Assembly: GCA_030674185.1 (NCBI GenBank)
Contig: JAPXFY010000016.1
Span: 50,158,750-50,222,749 of the forward strand
Reading direction: 5' to 3'
DNA: 64,000 nt
DNA from: Monoplex corrugatus
Lineage: Eukaryota; Mollusca; Gastropoda; Littorinimorpha; Ranellidae
Part shown: positions 1 through 51,875 of the stretch, piece by piece
Layout: each line of letters starts with the position of its first letter
Position numbering within the stretch: the first letter of the stretch is position 1
Program-made: the position numbers and the translations under genes
The notes under the pieces: generated by a model
What the model saw: only the letters and a program-made list of their open reading frames with translations
The model's database searches: none
Told to the model about the DNA's origin: nothing

Positions 1-2
1 CT

Positions 3-39533
<39,531 letters not shown>

Positions 39534-39540
39534 CTGTCAA

Positions 39541-40453
39541 CAGAACAGGGGGAAATAAAAGTCCATCAACATGATCTAGCCTTCATTTGTGGAAATCACG
39601 GGAATTCTTAATTCTAGGACCCACAGAAAAGTAACTTTCTAAATAACTTACTTTTAGCAATGCCGCATGAAAAATTGAAATTGGGTTTTGAGTTAAAAGA
39701 TTTATATGGTTTTGAACATATTGTTGTTCTGAGTAAAAAGCAGTTTAAAATTTTCAAATCGGACAAATAGTTCACGAGATACTCCAATTTGAAGCGTTAA
39801 AATTTCTTCAAATTTGGCAGCACGTTTTAGTGGGACTTGTAAAGAAGAGATCTATATGTGGGACCAGCTGTCTCAGAACAAACCCATCAAATGGCATGGT
39901 ATGCTGATTTTGCTGGAAATGACATATATTTTGTACTTGTGAGAGACAGACATGATCAAATGTCATGAAATTTTGATCGCTGATGTATTTTTGTATTGCC
40001 GGAACTCTGTGACGAGCCATTTTTGTCTTATTACACAAAATGTGATATTTGGCATGTTGATATAAATCATTTTTCTCATCGTTCAAGTGTCTTATTACTG
40101 CAAATTAAACCAAAAAAGTCACGACTCGCTACTTCAGTAGTCTTATGAATAATCTTTAATATTTCATAAGTTTCTGTACATATAAAACTTAAAAGGAAAT
40201 CTGAGAATCAATGACTTCTGGAATCACTTAAATAATTGAAATATTAAAAATTACTGCATGCTTTAGTTTTATGCTGCAGTCTATCCAAAAATATCATCCA
40301 ATCAAAATTCTACTAAAACTAAACACACACACACATGCACACACACATATTAGTACACACATACACGTATACAAACAGAGGAAAACATAACAGACAAGAT
40401 TTTTGTATATTACATTTGATTTTTATTTTATACATCAGCATTTAAAAAATTGA
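39541..40453. other. Spacer upstream of ZFR exon 1
   Basis: AT-rich. It contains the poly(A) signal (AATAAA, minus strand, 40422-40427) of the exon that follows. I see no obvious ZFR promoter. Confidence 0.5.
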
Positions 40454-40573
40454 CTAGACAGTCTGTGGACGAGTCAGGTCCCCGAACACTTCGCACAGCC
40501 AGCGTCCAAAGAAAACTTCAGGAAGGATATGGGACCACTCGCCATTCAGGAACAGGTCACTTAACTCCTTCAA
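40454..40573 (-). CDS. Terminal exon of an unidentified gene
   Basis: Acceptor TATTTCTCAG (ending 40574), then 39 codons LKELSDLFLNGEWSHILPEV, FFGRWLCEVFGDLTRPQTV and a TAG at 40456-40454, with AATAAA 26 bp later at 40427-40422. Amino-acid composition and the acceptor/stop/poly(A) arrangement look genuine. I do not recognise the protein. The upstream exon was not found; the phase is 0 if the first codon is TTG. It may be the 3' end of a minus-strand neighbour, or of a gene nested in a 5' UTR intron of ZFR. Confidence 0.6.
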   Translation of the reverse strand: MKELSDLFLNGEWSHILPEVFFGRWLCEVFGDLTRPQTV

Positions 40574-41289
40574 CTGAGAAATACATGAATTTCTGCATAA
40601 TGTATACTATTCATTGAGAGACTGGAAAGGAAAGGAAACCATAATGCATAGTCTTCACATCAATATTACTTTAACATTAAGCCCAAACTCGCGACTTTGA
40701 TTTTAAGCATATTACTTGTAAAAATCCACCAAAGCTGAGCAATCCTGCTAAGTATTTCCAGTGTAATCTTGCCCTTTAATACAAATCAATAACAATAGGC
40801 TACTACTAAATAAGATGCAATCTTCCTTTCAAAACAAATTAATGACAACAGGCCTATCTTTTCAGATACTGACAACAATAGAAACAACTACGTAAGCTAA
40901 TGGATGGCCTACTTTACAAATAATACAACTCATAGCCTTCTATTCATTTTCAAAACCCAAATAAAGAATATTAATTTTTATTATTATAACAATGAACAGA
41001 AGATATTGTTTTGTGACATTCTAAATATCTGTGTGTGTGTGTGTGTGAGTTGTCAGAGAGAGAAAGAGAGAGAGAGAGAAAAGAGAGAGAAAGAGAGAAA
41101 GAGGATCATGCCTGTTAAGGCTTGTTAACAATGACTTGGATATGAATGTATTGGGGCCTATTTGCTTATTTATAAATTCATGATCTTGTTCTCTCTCTCT
41201 CTCGATTCATGTCAAGGAAAGTACAATGACTTGCACAGAATTGTTTGTTGATTTGAAAATTTTTTTTAGACCTATTCATTCATTCATTC

Positions 41290-41291
41290 AT

Positions 41292-41366
<75 letters not shown>
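41290..41366 (+). repeat. (GA)n microsatellite
   Basis: About 75 bp of AG repeats with one AAG interruption. Open frames on both strands are artefacts. Confidence 0.95.
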
Positions 41367-41367
<1 letters not shown>

Positions 41368-41901
41368 GGGGAGGCGGGTATTGCACCCCTCTTTTTGGGC
41401 AAACCCATTTTCCACAGCTCCGCGAAGCCCGTCGAGCACATAGTATTTTTAGTAGTAAGCTCGCCCGTCGTGGGGTGAGCAGGTCTACACAGCAACATGC
41501 AAATTAGCATGACCTCAGGGGGGGGGGGGGGGGGGGGAATGGTTGACGAACCTAGCTTCGGCTGACAACTCCGAGTCGAGTTCAAACGCAGTTGTCCTTT
41601 TCTTGAAAAATACAATGTTACAGATAAAACAGAACTTAATCTGTTGATTGCTAGATCTAGTCTTTGTCTGACAACGCAAAACTTGCCGAGCTGAAAGTTG
41701 CACAGCGCTCTGTTACGCGTAGTAGGCCTACTGGCGTCGGCACATTCCGACGTTGTTTTGCTACTTATGTGGTACAGATCCTCATGTAAAAAGTTGGCAT
41801 ATGGCCGTATTTTACATCATAATTGATTTCATATTACACAAGCATGTAGAAAAAAAGCATACAAAATTGAATCCCGCCGACGAGAAGTTCTAAAAATGGC
41901 G

Positions 41902-41930
41902 ACTTACCTGCAAACTTTTCTAATGGAAAA
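41902..41930 (-). other. Candidate 5' non-coding exon donor
   Basis: On the minus strand GTTTGCAG|GTAAGTCGCC is a near-perfect 5' splice site with stops in upstream frames. It could end the 5' UTR exon predicted by the acceptor at 39534, but the terminal exon at 40454 lies between them. Confidence 0.3.
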
Positions 41931-44159
41931 AAGCAAAACTTTGGAAGCGTTGATCTTGATTTGAAACTCGCACACATAGCTCTTGTCGGGATATATCATT
42001 TTGTTACATTAATTCTCATTGGCTGCAAAATAATGTGATCGGTTCACAAATATAGCTGTACAGACCGAAATAGTGAAGCAGCCCAAACAAACTTCGATTT
42101 TGAACGCATACTGTCACTGCGAGTGCGCTCCAAAACGCGGATTTTTGACTTTCTCATCAAATAAACTAATTCCATATTCTCTAAAAAGTCAATCAATCAC
42201 ATCTTTATTCATTTCTAATTCACATAAGACAAAAAATAAGAATGAAACACCGATTAAAGAGGCAGTAAATTGAGTAATACTTGATTGAACTGAAGACCCC
42301 CCCTCCCAGTTTTGCGGCCAGCCCCGGTTTTTTGCTACCACAAATTTGATGTCGCATTTTGGTTCGCACGGCATTGCTATTACTTTCTATGCAGTCAGTA
42401 GAGGAGGTTCCAGTGCTACTAATAATGTCACGTCTAACTCAAGAATGCACTTTTCACACTTTTTCATTAGGCAGATTTACCAGGCAGTACATAAACACAA
42501 AGGACATCTTTCTTTCAACTGATTTCTGGTATCCTTCATCTGCACAGATATTATGCTTGGGAGAGATGATTTTCTCCAACAATTTTAACAAATATTGAAA
42601 AAGGAACCGCAATTGGAAATGGAATCAGACTTTAAACGAGAGCCACAAGAAGCATACACTTGTCATTTTATGTAAAAGAAGCCATAGCAAAGTTGCCTTT
42701 GGCAGGAAGGAAACAAAAATTGGTATGCCTAAACAACAGCTTGGATTAATAGCCTACTTAATGTAGACAAGCTACCTATAGCTATATAGGCCTACATAAG
42801 CATACATATTCTATCAAAAAGAAGAAACTGGAAAAGAACATGCAGTACACGTATCAATGCATACACACATAAAATCTTAAAGATGCCCCTGGCATAGACC
42901 ACGCCATTATAAAAATAAATTTAATGAAATTTATACTTGGCAAATCTTAAAGTGAAGTTGTACAATTCACCCTAATCTCAAACTAAAGGTGGTACATTTT
43001 TACATACAAATATTTTAAATTATGACCATAGGCCTACATTTTCCCCGTTTTCAGCACAAAAGAGTGGACGGGTAAAAACGTGGATACTTTATAGGCTATA
43101 ACAGTATAAGGCATGTGAAAAAAAAAAAAGGCATAATAGGCATGTAAAAAAAAAAAAAGGCTACCACTTGAATTGCTAAATTAGGCTAAGAATTGGCAGC
43201 CTGACTTCAACTTGAGACCTTTTTAAATTTAATTTAGGCCTATACAACTGTAAAGTTACTGTTTTCTGTTTTAGTGATGCTAATGATACGTTCCTTTTCA
43301 ACATAAGAAAAACTTTGTCACATACCTAAGTTATAGATCTTCTTCAAATGTTGCACTTGTGCCGAATGGTCAGATGTGCATGTGGTCGGAGATCAATCGT
43401 ATGCGGGTCAGTCTGGGATCCAGAATAGCCTAGAAAACTCGTGTACGAAAACTCAAAAAGACCTACATTTAAAACCTGCCCTGTGTACTAAACAAATATC
43501 CTATGCTTTTAAGCTACCCTGAACTGTTCAGTTTATCTGCTCATGCATGCCAATTTATGTGGATATCATCATGTAAACAATGCGCTCGATGTCGCGGTGT
43601 TTTTCCGAAACATCGCGTCTCTCAACTCAGAAGGCGCCGGCACGCTGCGACAAACATGGCGGGCGAACACCGTAGACACGCAAAAAATTCTGCAAAGCAA
43701 GAAGCATTTGTAATATCTCAGAGATACACAGTTATCGATATCACTTCACATGTACTACTTACACTTAGCCACCCCACAACTTCTGCACTTTTTGCAAATT
43801 CCTAGGATGAAACGTTGACTGATTTTGTCTGTAAAACAAAGCCGGCAACAATAGATAACACCACTGAGCCGTGCGCAACACTGATGTCATATCCGGTAAT
43901 CCAAAAATAGAATTTGAAACGGGGAAAACAGAAAAAGCGTCAGGGGGAAAAATTACAATACAATTAAAATAATAAAGAGCAAAATGAATAAATACATTTG
44001 CCGTTCTGGAGAAAAGAACCATTATTGTCAAACGTGTAGCTTAGCTCTCAAGGATTTTGTGAGTGCAAACGAGACAACAGTCCTAGTCCTAACTTTAGCC
44101 CTACCCGAATCTTGAAATCGGGTGTCTCCGTGAAAACTGATTTTGATAAACAACAACAA

Positions 44160-44470
44160 CAATGATAATAATAATAATAACAATAATAATAATGATAATA
44201 ATAATAATGTTGATGATGATGATAGTTCATTTGTACAGCGTAATCAGTAGTAGGCCTCCCTCGGTCATGGCTGACCATGGACAAAGTACATCCGTTCTAA
44301 TGTCTAGGATGGGCTGTCTGCTTGGTCCAAGCAGCGTCACCTGTGACTGTAGAGACCAATGCGAGAGAGGCAGTCTCTGTCGCAGCGGTCGCATGTGTAT
44401 GCTGATGCTGGTCTGTTGGCTGTCATCCCTTTTCTGCGAACTCGATTTTCTGCTGCAGCAGCTGACAGTT
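44160..44470 (-). pseudogene. LINE 3' end fragment
   Basis: On the minus strand CDRCDRDCLSRIGLYSH resembles the C-terminal CCHC-like finger of several invertebrate non-LTR elements. It is followed by TTACGCTGTACAAATGAAC and a (ATT)n/(ATC)n tail at 44160-44222. Confidence 0.55.
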
Positions 44471-44749
44471 TGTCCTCACCAATCCGTCCATGTCAAAGTA
44501 TTCTCTTGCACAATAACAAACACTACAAAAAGGGGTTTGTCAGGTCCATGATGAATGCTGTATAAACATTGTTGGACATGCAAACCAATGCAGCGTACAC
44601 GTAGTTCATCAAAAATAACTACAGATCATAACATGACCTCAAAAATAAGTAATACGCCTCGTGCCAATTATTCTATTAGTGCACTGAGTATCCTGGAATA
44701 ATTCGAAGTATACAAGGAAGAAAATTACACGTCTTTCACACACAAACAC

Positions 44750-44850
44750 ATACATGTACACACACACACATACATACATGCATACATACATACATACATA
44801 CATACATACATACATACATACATACATACATACATACATACATACTACAT
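44750..44850 (+). repeat. (CATA)n microsatellite
   Basis: About 85 bp of ACATACAT repeats, followed at 44890-44930 by CG/CA alternation. Confidence 0.95.
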
Positions 44851-44972
44851 ATATACATACATATACTGGTGCACTCCCGGCACTTGCGATCGCGCGCGCG
44901 CACACACACACACTTACACACACACACAAGCCACAATGCACTCAAAGACAACCACTATACAGCTGGACCTAG

Positions 44973-45213
44973 CAGGCCCCAGTAGCTCAGTTGGTTTGAG
45001 CGTCGGATTCCATGCTAATGATTGTGGGTTCGAACCCCAGGGTGCCCTATTAAAACTGGTCTTCTCACTGTCCCATCTTAACATCATTGTTGTTCTGATG
45101 GTGTCAGTGTAGGATTACATAAGCCCCCTTCCCCCACTTCCCTGGGATGGTTATCCCCGTCGGCCATGTCACCTGAGGTGGGTGTCGACGTAAAAACTGA
45201 ACTAAATCAAAAA

Positions 45214-45253
<40 letters not shown>

Positions 45254-45273
45254 AAATAAAATTAAAAAGAAAT
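44973..45273 (+). mobile_element. tRNA-derived SINE with 13 bp target duplication
   Basis: A box TAGCTCAGTTGG, B box GGTTCGAACCCC, a body with CTTCTCACTGTCCCATCTTA, and an (AAAT)n tail to about 45260. The direct repeat CAGCTGGACCTAG at 44960-44972 and 45274-45286 is identical, so insertion is recent. The tRNA stems do not close properly, so it is not a functional tRNA. A truncated relative is at 47055-47290. Confidence 0.9.
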
Positions 45274-45286
45274 CAGCTGGACCTAG

Positions 45287-45559
45287 AAAAGCACAAGCAT
45301 CGATCTATGCAATTCTGAAGATATTTCTGTTTTAGAGTCTAGCTATTTTTTAAAGTAAGCAAGCAACTGCTTTGTCTTTAAGACATTAGGAGAAGCAGCA
45401 GGGAAGTTTCAGTCTTTTTCTCCTACTTTTTGTATTTGGTGTTTATTCGTTTGTGATCTTACATTCACGCTTGACAACGGCCAGTTGGCTTAAAATGTGT
45501 GCCTGTCCTGTCTGGTTGTATCAAATATACGCGTTCTGATTCTATTTTCGTGTTTTTCT
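45287..45559. other. Spacer
   Basis: No feature recognised. Confidence 0.5.
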
Positions 45560-47030
45560 GGTTCCTAGGAGGGAGTAGGCCAACCATATTGTCGGGCCAA
45601 AATCAGAGAAGACCAAACTTTTTTCCTCATGTTGTTAGAGAGAATTGAGATACAGTTAAGAAAAGCGCCTTCGTGAGACCTCAGACTTTTGGTAGATTGT
45701 AGGGCAAAAGGACTTCTGACATATATGCTGGCTAGTATTCGAATTACTGAAAGCAGAGTGTGGCAACTCTTGCTTTTAATGGAAGCTTTTACACTGCATG
45801 CTTGTTCCACTGAGGAACAATTCAGTCAAACAGCGATTCGTTGGAGTTTGGATGGCCTGTCATCAAAATGGCCATCTAAAAGAGTGTTACATAAGTGTAG
45901 CCTAGATAAAATGAAAGACATGCGCAGCTTGTTTGTGACATCAACAAGATAATCGGCGGATTTGGGCTTATTCTCTATAGTAGGTCAGGGCTAAGTAGCA
46001 CTCTTGATGACTCGGGAGATAAGGTTGTGACATCAATCCAGCCCAAGATGAGTACAGTGTACGAGACAGTGGACGCAGTGAAGGAAAGCCTCACGTCAGA
46101 GAAACAATAGGGCATACGCAAAACACTGGGATCAACAAAAATGGAATGGTGGCCCAAGGCCGGCAAACGGAAAGGCAAAAAGAGATATGATAATACAACA
46201 GACGAAGAAAGAAGAGGATGCCAAAAGAATCCAGAAGACATCCAGCAAGGCCAACAGGGCAATGAGCAACGTGTGAAAACGCAAGTTAAAGAAGTCTAAG
46301 CTGGAATGACCTGTGGCATATGGCCCTTATCAGAATCAGTTTCATCATTAGATTTGTATATGACGTCCTATTTTCGAATGCTAATCTGGTGGTGTGGGGG
46401 AAAATCAGATGACCCCGCGTGCCCACTACGTCAGGGCAAACAAACAGTGGAACATGTCCTGGGCTCATGCAAGGTGGCGCTAACCCAAGGAACTTACACA
46501 AGGAGGCACAATCAAATGCTTCAAGAGATCGCACAAGCGATCAGTACTGCCTGGGGTAAAAAATAACATGACACCAGAAGCTCTGACAACCTTCTACACG
46601 ATAGGAGGCAGCAAACGGTTGCCTGAAAAAGATGTGACATCCGGAGCATGGAAGTGGGGTCTGCTGAGTGGAGCGGGCAACTGGGAAAGCATAGCAGATC
46701 TTCCACAATGGAAAGCACCCAAAAATCATCAGCAAGAGTGCCATGAGACCGGACATAGTTTTCCACTTCCATTCATCAAAACAAATGATTCTGATCAAAC
46801 TTACTGTACCGTACGAAAGTAGAATGGATGGAGCCCTTATCTACAACACTGAAAAGTATGCCAGTTTCGCCAAAATTCTCGCCATCGAGATCGGAGCGAG
46901 CGGGGTTGACAGGCACGTTACCTTTTGACCCCACGAAAAAGCTCTCGATTTCTGGGAGAGAGAGGGGACCAGAGTCCTAAAAGCGATGGCAGAAGCAGCT
47001 TAAAAGAGTTCCAGCTAGATCTTGTCAAAA
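45560..47030 (+). pseudogene. Degenerate non-LTR retrotransposon 3' region
   Basis: KQTVEHVLGSCKVALTQGTY, then RRHNQMLQEIAQAIS (46430-46560), and after frame changes RPDIVFHFHSS and LTVPYESRMDGALIYNTEKY (46743-46900). These match the C-terminal tail found after the RT in a class of invertebrate LINEs (CPLC ... TVEHVLSSC ... ELTVPYE). Multiple shifts; not functional. Confidence 0.65.
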
Positions 47031-47054
47031 AGAAACAGCCGGGGTGCGCTACAT

Positions 47055-47290
47055 TAATTAAAACTGGTCTTCTCACTGAGAGTTTTCTTGTTTCAGCCAT
47101 ATAGGCGTTACTTAATTTTAAAAACAATGGTCTTCTCGCTGTCCCATCTTAACATCATTTTTGTTCTGGTGGTGTCAGCATAGGAGTAGATACGTCCTCC
47201 TTCCTCCCACTTCCCTGAAATGGTTATCCCTGTCGACCAGATCACCTAAGGTGGGTGCCGACGTAAAAAACTGAACCAAATCAATCAATC
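47055..47290 (+). mobile_element. Truncated tRNA-SINE relative
   Basis: It shares GTCCCATCTTAACATCATT, TTCCCTGAAATGGTTATCCC and GGTGGGTGCCGACGTAAAAA with 45060-45200 and ends in (AATC)n. The promoter half is missing. Confidence 0.75.
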
Positions 47291-48170
47291 AAAAGAGGAA
47301 CAGGAGTGAACTTTATAAGGCCAAAAATTACCATGTATGTTGCTGGTGTCCGATAGCTAAGTGTCCAAGACATCCATTACAAGGTGACTTGGCCTTGAGA
47401 TGCCTGACCACCTTAGGTGCGCAGGTTCGAACACAAGTTGAGGACAATCTATTAAAAAGAATGAAAGAAACAAACAAAAATAGCAACAACAGAAGAGCAT
47501 CTAGGAGTCATGACATGGATGTGGCCGGGCGCACTTACAGTGTCGGGGGTTAAGGGTCGAAACATTTGTTTGACGGGGTTTCCTCATCTGAGAACCTTTT
47601 GCTGTACGGCTGTCCCCAGAGTTTCTTTCTGTTTGGAGATTCAAGATTTTACTCGAGTGGTTAACATGAGCGTCACTGGACAGGGATTTATCAAGAAAAA
47701 CACCAAGATCCTTTGCAGATATGCTGAAAGTTATAGTACAGTACGAAATGATCTTTGAGTTCACTTTCTTAAAGTTTGATTTTGTATCGTGCATGTTCTG
47801 TTTTGTATTCATTTATTTTGAATTTCTTCGCTTTCATCCAGGCAGCTATATGTTCTCGATGGTATTTTTAACCCCTCTAGCAGTGCTTGAGATGTTTCTC
47901 AAGACCGCAGAAAAGTGAATTTGTTACTCATTAGCAAACAATAGTAGAGTGCTCCTGATTATTTGATAAAAGGGCTGGATGCTTATGAAAACACAGTCAA
48001 GAGAACAGGCCCAGAACAGATTCAAACTGTGACTGTGCAAAGTCAGACTTAAATAAACAATTCTAATTTCTTATGCTAATAAACGAGTTAATAAATGGCG
48101 AGCAAAAAATATTTCTGTACTCAACATCATGGCCAAACTGTGCACGGCAATGTGTGCACAGACAGAGGAC
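47291..48170. other. Repeat relics before the satellite
   Basis: A tRNA-like relic lies at about 47340-47440 (GCAGGTTCGAACAC). A minus-strand LINE remnant lies at about 47500-47815 (KDLGVFLDKSLSSDAHV, resembling the LGVxLD..L.. motif of CR1/L2 elements). The rest is unique. Confidence 0.45.
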
Positions 48171-48179
48171 ATATGTATT

Positions 48180-49890
48180 TTGTCTTGTTGTTACGTCTTG
48201 TCGTTGGCCTAACTGTATGTCTTGTTGTGTCTCTTGTTGTATGTGTTGTTGTTGGCTGTGTTGTGTGTCTTGTTGTTGGCTGTGTTGTATGTCTTGTTGT
48301 TGGCTGTGTTGTGTGTATTGTTGTTGGCTGTGTTGTATGTATTGTTGTTGGCTGTGTTGTTGTATTGTTGTTGGCTGTGTTGTATGTATTGTTGTTGGCT
48401 GTGTTGTATGTCTTGTTGTTGGCTGTGTTGTGTGTCTTGTTGTTGGCTGTGTTGTGTGTCTTGTTGTTGGCTGTGTTGTGACTTGTTGTTGGCTGTGTTG
48501 TATGTATTGTTGTTGGCTGTGTTGTATGTCTTGTTGTTGGTTGTGTTGTGTGTCTTGTTGTTGGTTGTGTTGTATGTCTTGTGTTGGTTGTGTTGTGTGT
48601 CTTGTTGTTGGCTGTGTTGTATGTCTTGTTGTTGGCTTGTTGTGTGTATTGTTGTTGGCTTGTGTTGTATGTCTTGTTGTTGGCTTGTTGTTGGTTGTTG
48701 TTGATTGATGTTGGCTGTGTTTGTTGGTCTTGTTGTTGGCTGTGTTGTATGTGTTGTTGTTGGCTGTGTTGTGTGTATTGTTGTTGTTTTGTTGTTGTTT
48801 GTTGTTGCTGTGTTGTATGTGTTGTTGTTGGCTGTGTTGTATGTGTTGTTGTTGGTTGTGTTGTGTGTATTGTTGTTGGTGTGTGTGTGTATGTGTTGTG
48901 TTGGTGTGTTGTATGTGTTGTTGTATTGGTTGTGTTGTGTGTGTTGTTGTTGGTTGTGTTGTATGTTTGTTGTTGGCTGTTGTATGTGTTTGTTGTTGGT
49001 TGTGTTGTGTGTTTGTTGTTGGCTTGTGTTGTATGTGTTGTTGTTGGCTGTGTTGTATGTGTTGTTGTTGGCTGTGTTGTGTGTTTGTTGTTGGCTGTGT
49101 TGTATGTTTGTTGTTGGCTGTGTTGTGTGTGTTGTTGTTGGCTGTGTTGTTGTGTTTGTTGTTGGCTGTGTGTTGTGTTTGTTGTTGGCTGTGTTGTATG
49201 TGTTGTTGTTGGCTGTGTTGTTGTGTTGTTGTTGGCTGTGTTGTGTGTATTGTTGTTGGCTGTGTTGTGTGTTTGTTGTTGGTGTGTTGTATGTGTTGTT
49301 GTTGGCTGTGTTGTATGTCTTGTTGTTGGCTGTGTTGTATGTGTTGTTGTTGGCTGTGTTGTGTGTTTGTTGTTGGCTGTGTTGTATGTTTCTTGTTGTT
49401 GGCTGTGTTGTATGTCTTGTTGTTGGCTGTATTGTATGTCGTTGTTGTTGGCTGTGTTGTATGTGTTGTTGTTGGCTGTGTTGTATGTGTTGTTGTTGGC
49501 TTGTGTTGTGTGTCTTGTTGTTGGTGTGTGTTGTGATGCCTTGTTGTTGGTTGTGTTGTTGTACTTGTTGTTGGTGTGTTGTGTGTTTGTTGTTGGTCTG
49601 TGTTGTGTGTCTTGTTGTTGGCTGTGTTGTATGTCTTGTTGTTGGCTGTGTTGTTGTCTTGTTGTTGGCTGTGTTGTATGTGTCTGTTGTTGGCTGTGTT
49701 GTTGTCTTGTCGTTGACTGTGTTTATGGTTTTGTTGGCTGTGTTGTACGTGTTGTTGTTGGCTGTGTTGTAGGTGTTGTTGTTGCTGTGTTGTTGTGTTG
49801 TTGTTGCTTGTTGTATTCTTGTTGTTGCTTGTGTAGTCTTGTTTTGACTATGTGTTGTTTATGTTGTTGAACTTGGTGTGTTGATTGTTG
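48180..49890 (+). repeat. 24 bp GT-rich minisatellite
   Basis: About 70 units of GTTGTTGGCTGTGTTGTATG plus a 3-4 base spacer (TCTT, TATT or GTT). The plus strand has almost no C or A. Because the unit is a multiple of three there are long artefactual open frames (Cys/Val/Leu repeats). Confidence 0.97.
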
Positions 49891-51600
49891 TTGCTTGCTG
49901 TGTTGTTGTGCTTTTGTAGTCTTGATTTATTGTTTGCTTGTTGGCTGTGTTGTGCTGTGTTCTTGATTTTAGCTTATGTGGTGTTGTTGGCTTTGTACGT
50001 CTTGATTTTACATGTGTGTGTTGTTGGCTTTGTATGTCTTGATTTTACCTTACTGTGTTGTTGTTGGCTTTGTATGTCTTGATTTACTCTTATGTGGTTT
50101 TGTTGGCTTTTGACGTCTTGATTTTAGCCTTATGTGCGTTTTTTGTTGGCTTTGTACTCTTGATTTTAACCTTACTGTGATTTTTGTTGTTGTAGTCTTG
50201 ATTTTAGACCTTATGTGCGTTTATGTTGGCTTTGTACGTCTTGATTTTAGCCTTACTGTGGTTTTGTTGGCTTTGTACGTCTTGATTTTAGCCTTACTGT
50301 GCTTTGTTGTTGGCTTGTACGTCTTGATTTTAGCCTTATGTGCGTTTTGTTGTTGTTTGTACGTCTTGATTTTAAGCCTTATTGTGCGTTTTTGTTGGCT
50401 TTGTACGTCTTGATTTTAGCCTTACTGTGGGTTTTTGTTGGCTTTGTTACGTCTTGATTTTAGCCTTATCTGTCGTTTTGTGTTGGCTTTGTAGTCTTGA
50501 TTTTAGCCTACTGTGGTTTGTTGTTGGCTTTGTATGTCTTGATTTTAGCCTTACTGTGGTTTTGTTGTTGGCTTTGTATGTCTTGATTTTAGCCTTATTG
50601 TGCGTTTTGTTGTTGGCTTTGTACGTCTTGATTTTAGCCTTACTGTGGTTTTGTTGTTGGCTTTGTACGTCTTGATTTTAGCCTTACTGTGGTTTTGTTG
50701 TTGGCTTGTAGTCTTGATTTTAGCCTTACTGTGGTTTTGTTGTTGGCTTTGTACGTCTTGATTTTAGCCTTACTGTGGTTTTGTTGTTGGCTTGTAGTCT
50801 TGATTTAGCCTTACTGTGCGTTTGTTGTTGGCTTGTAGTCGTGATTTTAGCCTTACTGTGCGTTTTGTTGTTGGCTTGTACGTCTTGATTTTAGCCTTAC
50901 TGTGGTTTTGTTGTTGGCTTGTAGTCGTGATTTAGCCTTATTGTGCGTTTGTTGTTGGCTTTGTACGTCTTGATTTTAGCCTTATTTGGTTTTGTTGTTG
51001 GCTTTGTACGTTTGATTTTAGCCTTACTGTGGTTTTGTTGTTGGGTTTGTACGTCTGATTTAGCCTTACTGTGGTTTTGTGGCTTTGTACGTCGTATTTT
51101 AGCCTTATTGCTTGTTGGCTTTGTACGTTTGATTTTAGCCTTACTGGTTTTGTTGTTGCTTTGTACGTCTGATTTTAGCCTTACTGTGCGTTTGTTGTTG
51201 TTTGTGTCTTGATTTTACTTACGTGTTTTGTTGTGTTGTATTTGATTTTAGCCTTATTGCTTGTTGGTTTGTACGTCTGATTTACCTTATGTGGTTTTGT
51301 TGTTGCTTTTGTACGTCTGATTTTAGCCTTACTGTGGTTTGTTTTGGCTTGTACGTCTGTTTTAGCCTACTGTGCGTTTTGTTGTTGGCTTTGTACGTCT
51401 GTTTTAGCCTTACTGTGCGTTTGTTGTTGGCTTTGTACGTCTCGATTTAGCTCCGTTGAACTTCGTGCGTCTTGTTGTTGGCTTTGTACGTCATGGTTCT
51501 AGCCTTACTGTGCGTCTTGTTGTTGGCTTTGTACGTCATGTTTAGCCTTACTGTGCGTCTTGTTGTTGGCTTGTAACGTCATGGTTCGAGCCTTACTGTC
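49891..51600 (+). repeat. 44 bp minisatellite
   Basis: About 40 units of GGCTTTGTACGTCTTGATTT then TAGCCTTACTGTGGTTTTGT and TGTT, with variants and shortened copies. It retains the TTGTTGTTGGCT core of the preceding array. Confidence 0.96.
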
Positions 51601-51875
51601 GTCTTGTTGTGGACTTTGTACGTTTGATTTTAGCCTTGTTCTGCGTCTGTTGTGGTCTTCATTACATTTTGTTGTCGACTTGCGTACACTTGCTGTTGAC
51701 TTTGCTGTATGTCATATGCTGAGTTGGTCTAAGATTGTTATTGCCTTGTTGCACGTTGTTGTTGACTTGGGTAGATCTTCGTGTCGGTCTTCTTGTACAC
51801 CTGGCTTTTGACGTTAGTGTACATCTTGTTTACTTTGCCGTACATCTTGTTCTTGACAGACAGACAGGGAAGAAT
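51601..51875 (+). repeat. Degenerate junction of the two satellites
   Basis: Decayed units (CTTGTTGTTGGCTTGTA, CGTCTTGTTGTGGAC) fade into sequence ending CTTGACAGACAGACAGG, where the purine array starts. Confidence 0.7.

Larger units (their letters stand above)
40574..44159. other. Intergenic or 5' intronic region
   Basis: AT-rich with GA microsatellites at 41056-41102 and 41290-41366 and a G19 tract at 41519-41537. CpG-bearing patches occur near 41700-41760 and 43560-43680. The second has an ATG in good context (43655, MAGEHRRHAKNSAKQEAF, plus strand) but no supporting homology. No other exon recognised. Confidence 0.4.

Noticed and set aside
43503..43805. 100-codon plus-strand open frame with a good ATG context at 43655
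   Set aside because: A CpG-bearing patch makes a promoter or first exon possible, but there is no donor consensus or homology I can point to.
44973..45050. Functional tRNA gene
   Set aside because: A and B boxes are present, but the acceptor and anticodon stems do not pair, and the segment continues into a SINE body with tail and target duplication.
48073..49870. Long plus-strand open frames rich in Cys, Val and Leu (up to 440 codons)
   Set aside because: They are read-through of a 24 bp repeat, whose length is a multiple of three. All frames are open and there is no start context, splice site or homology.
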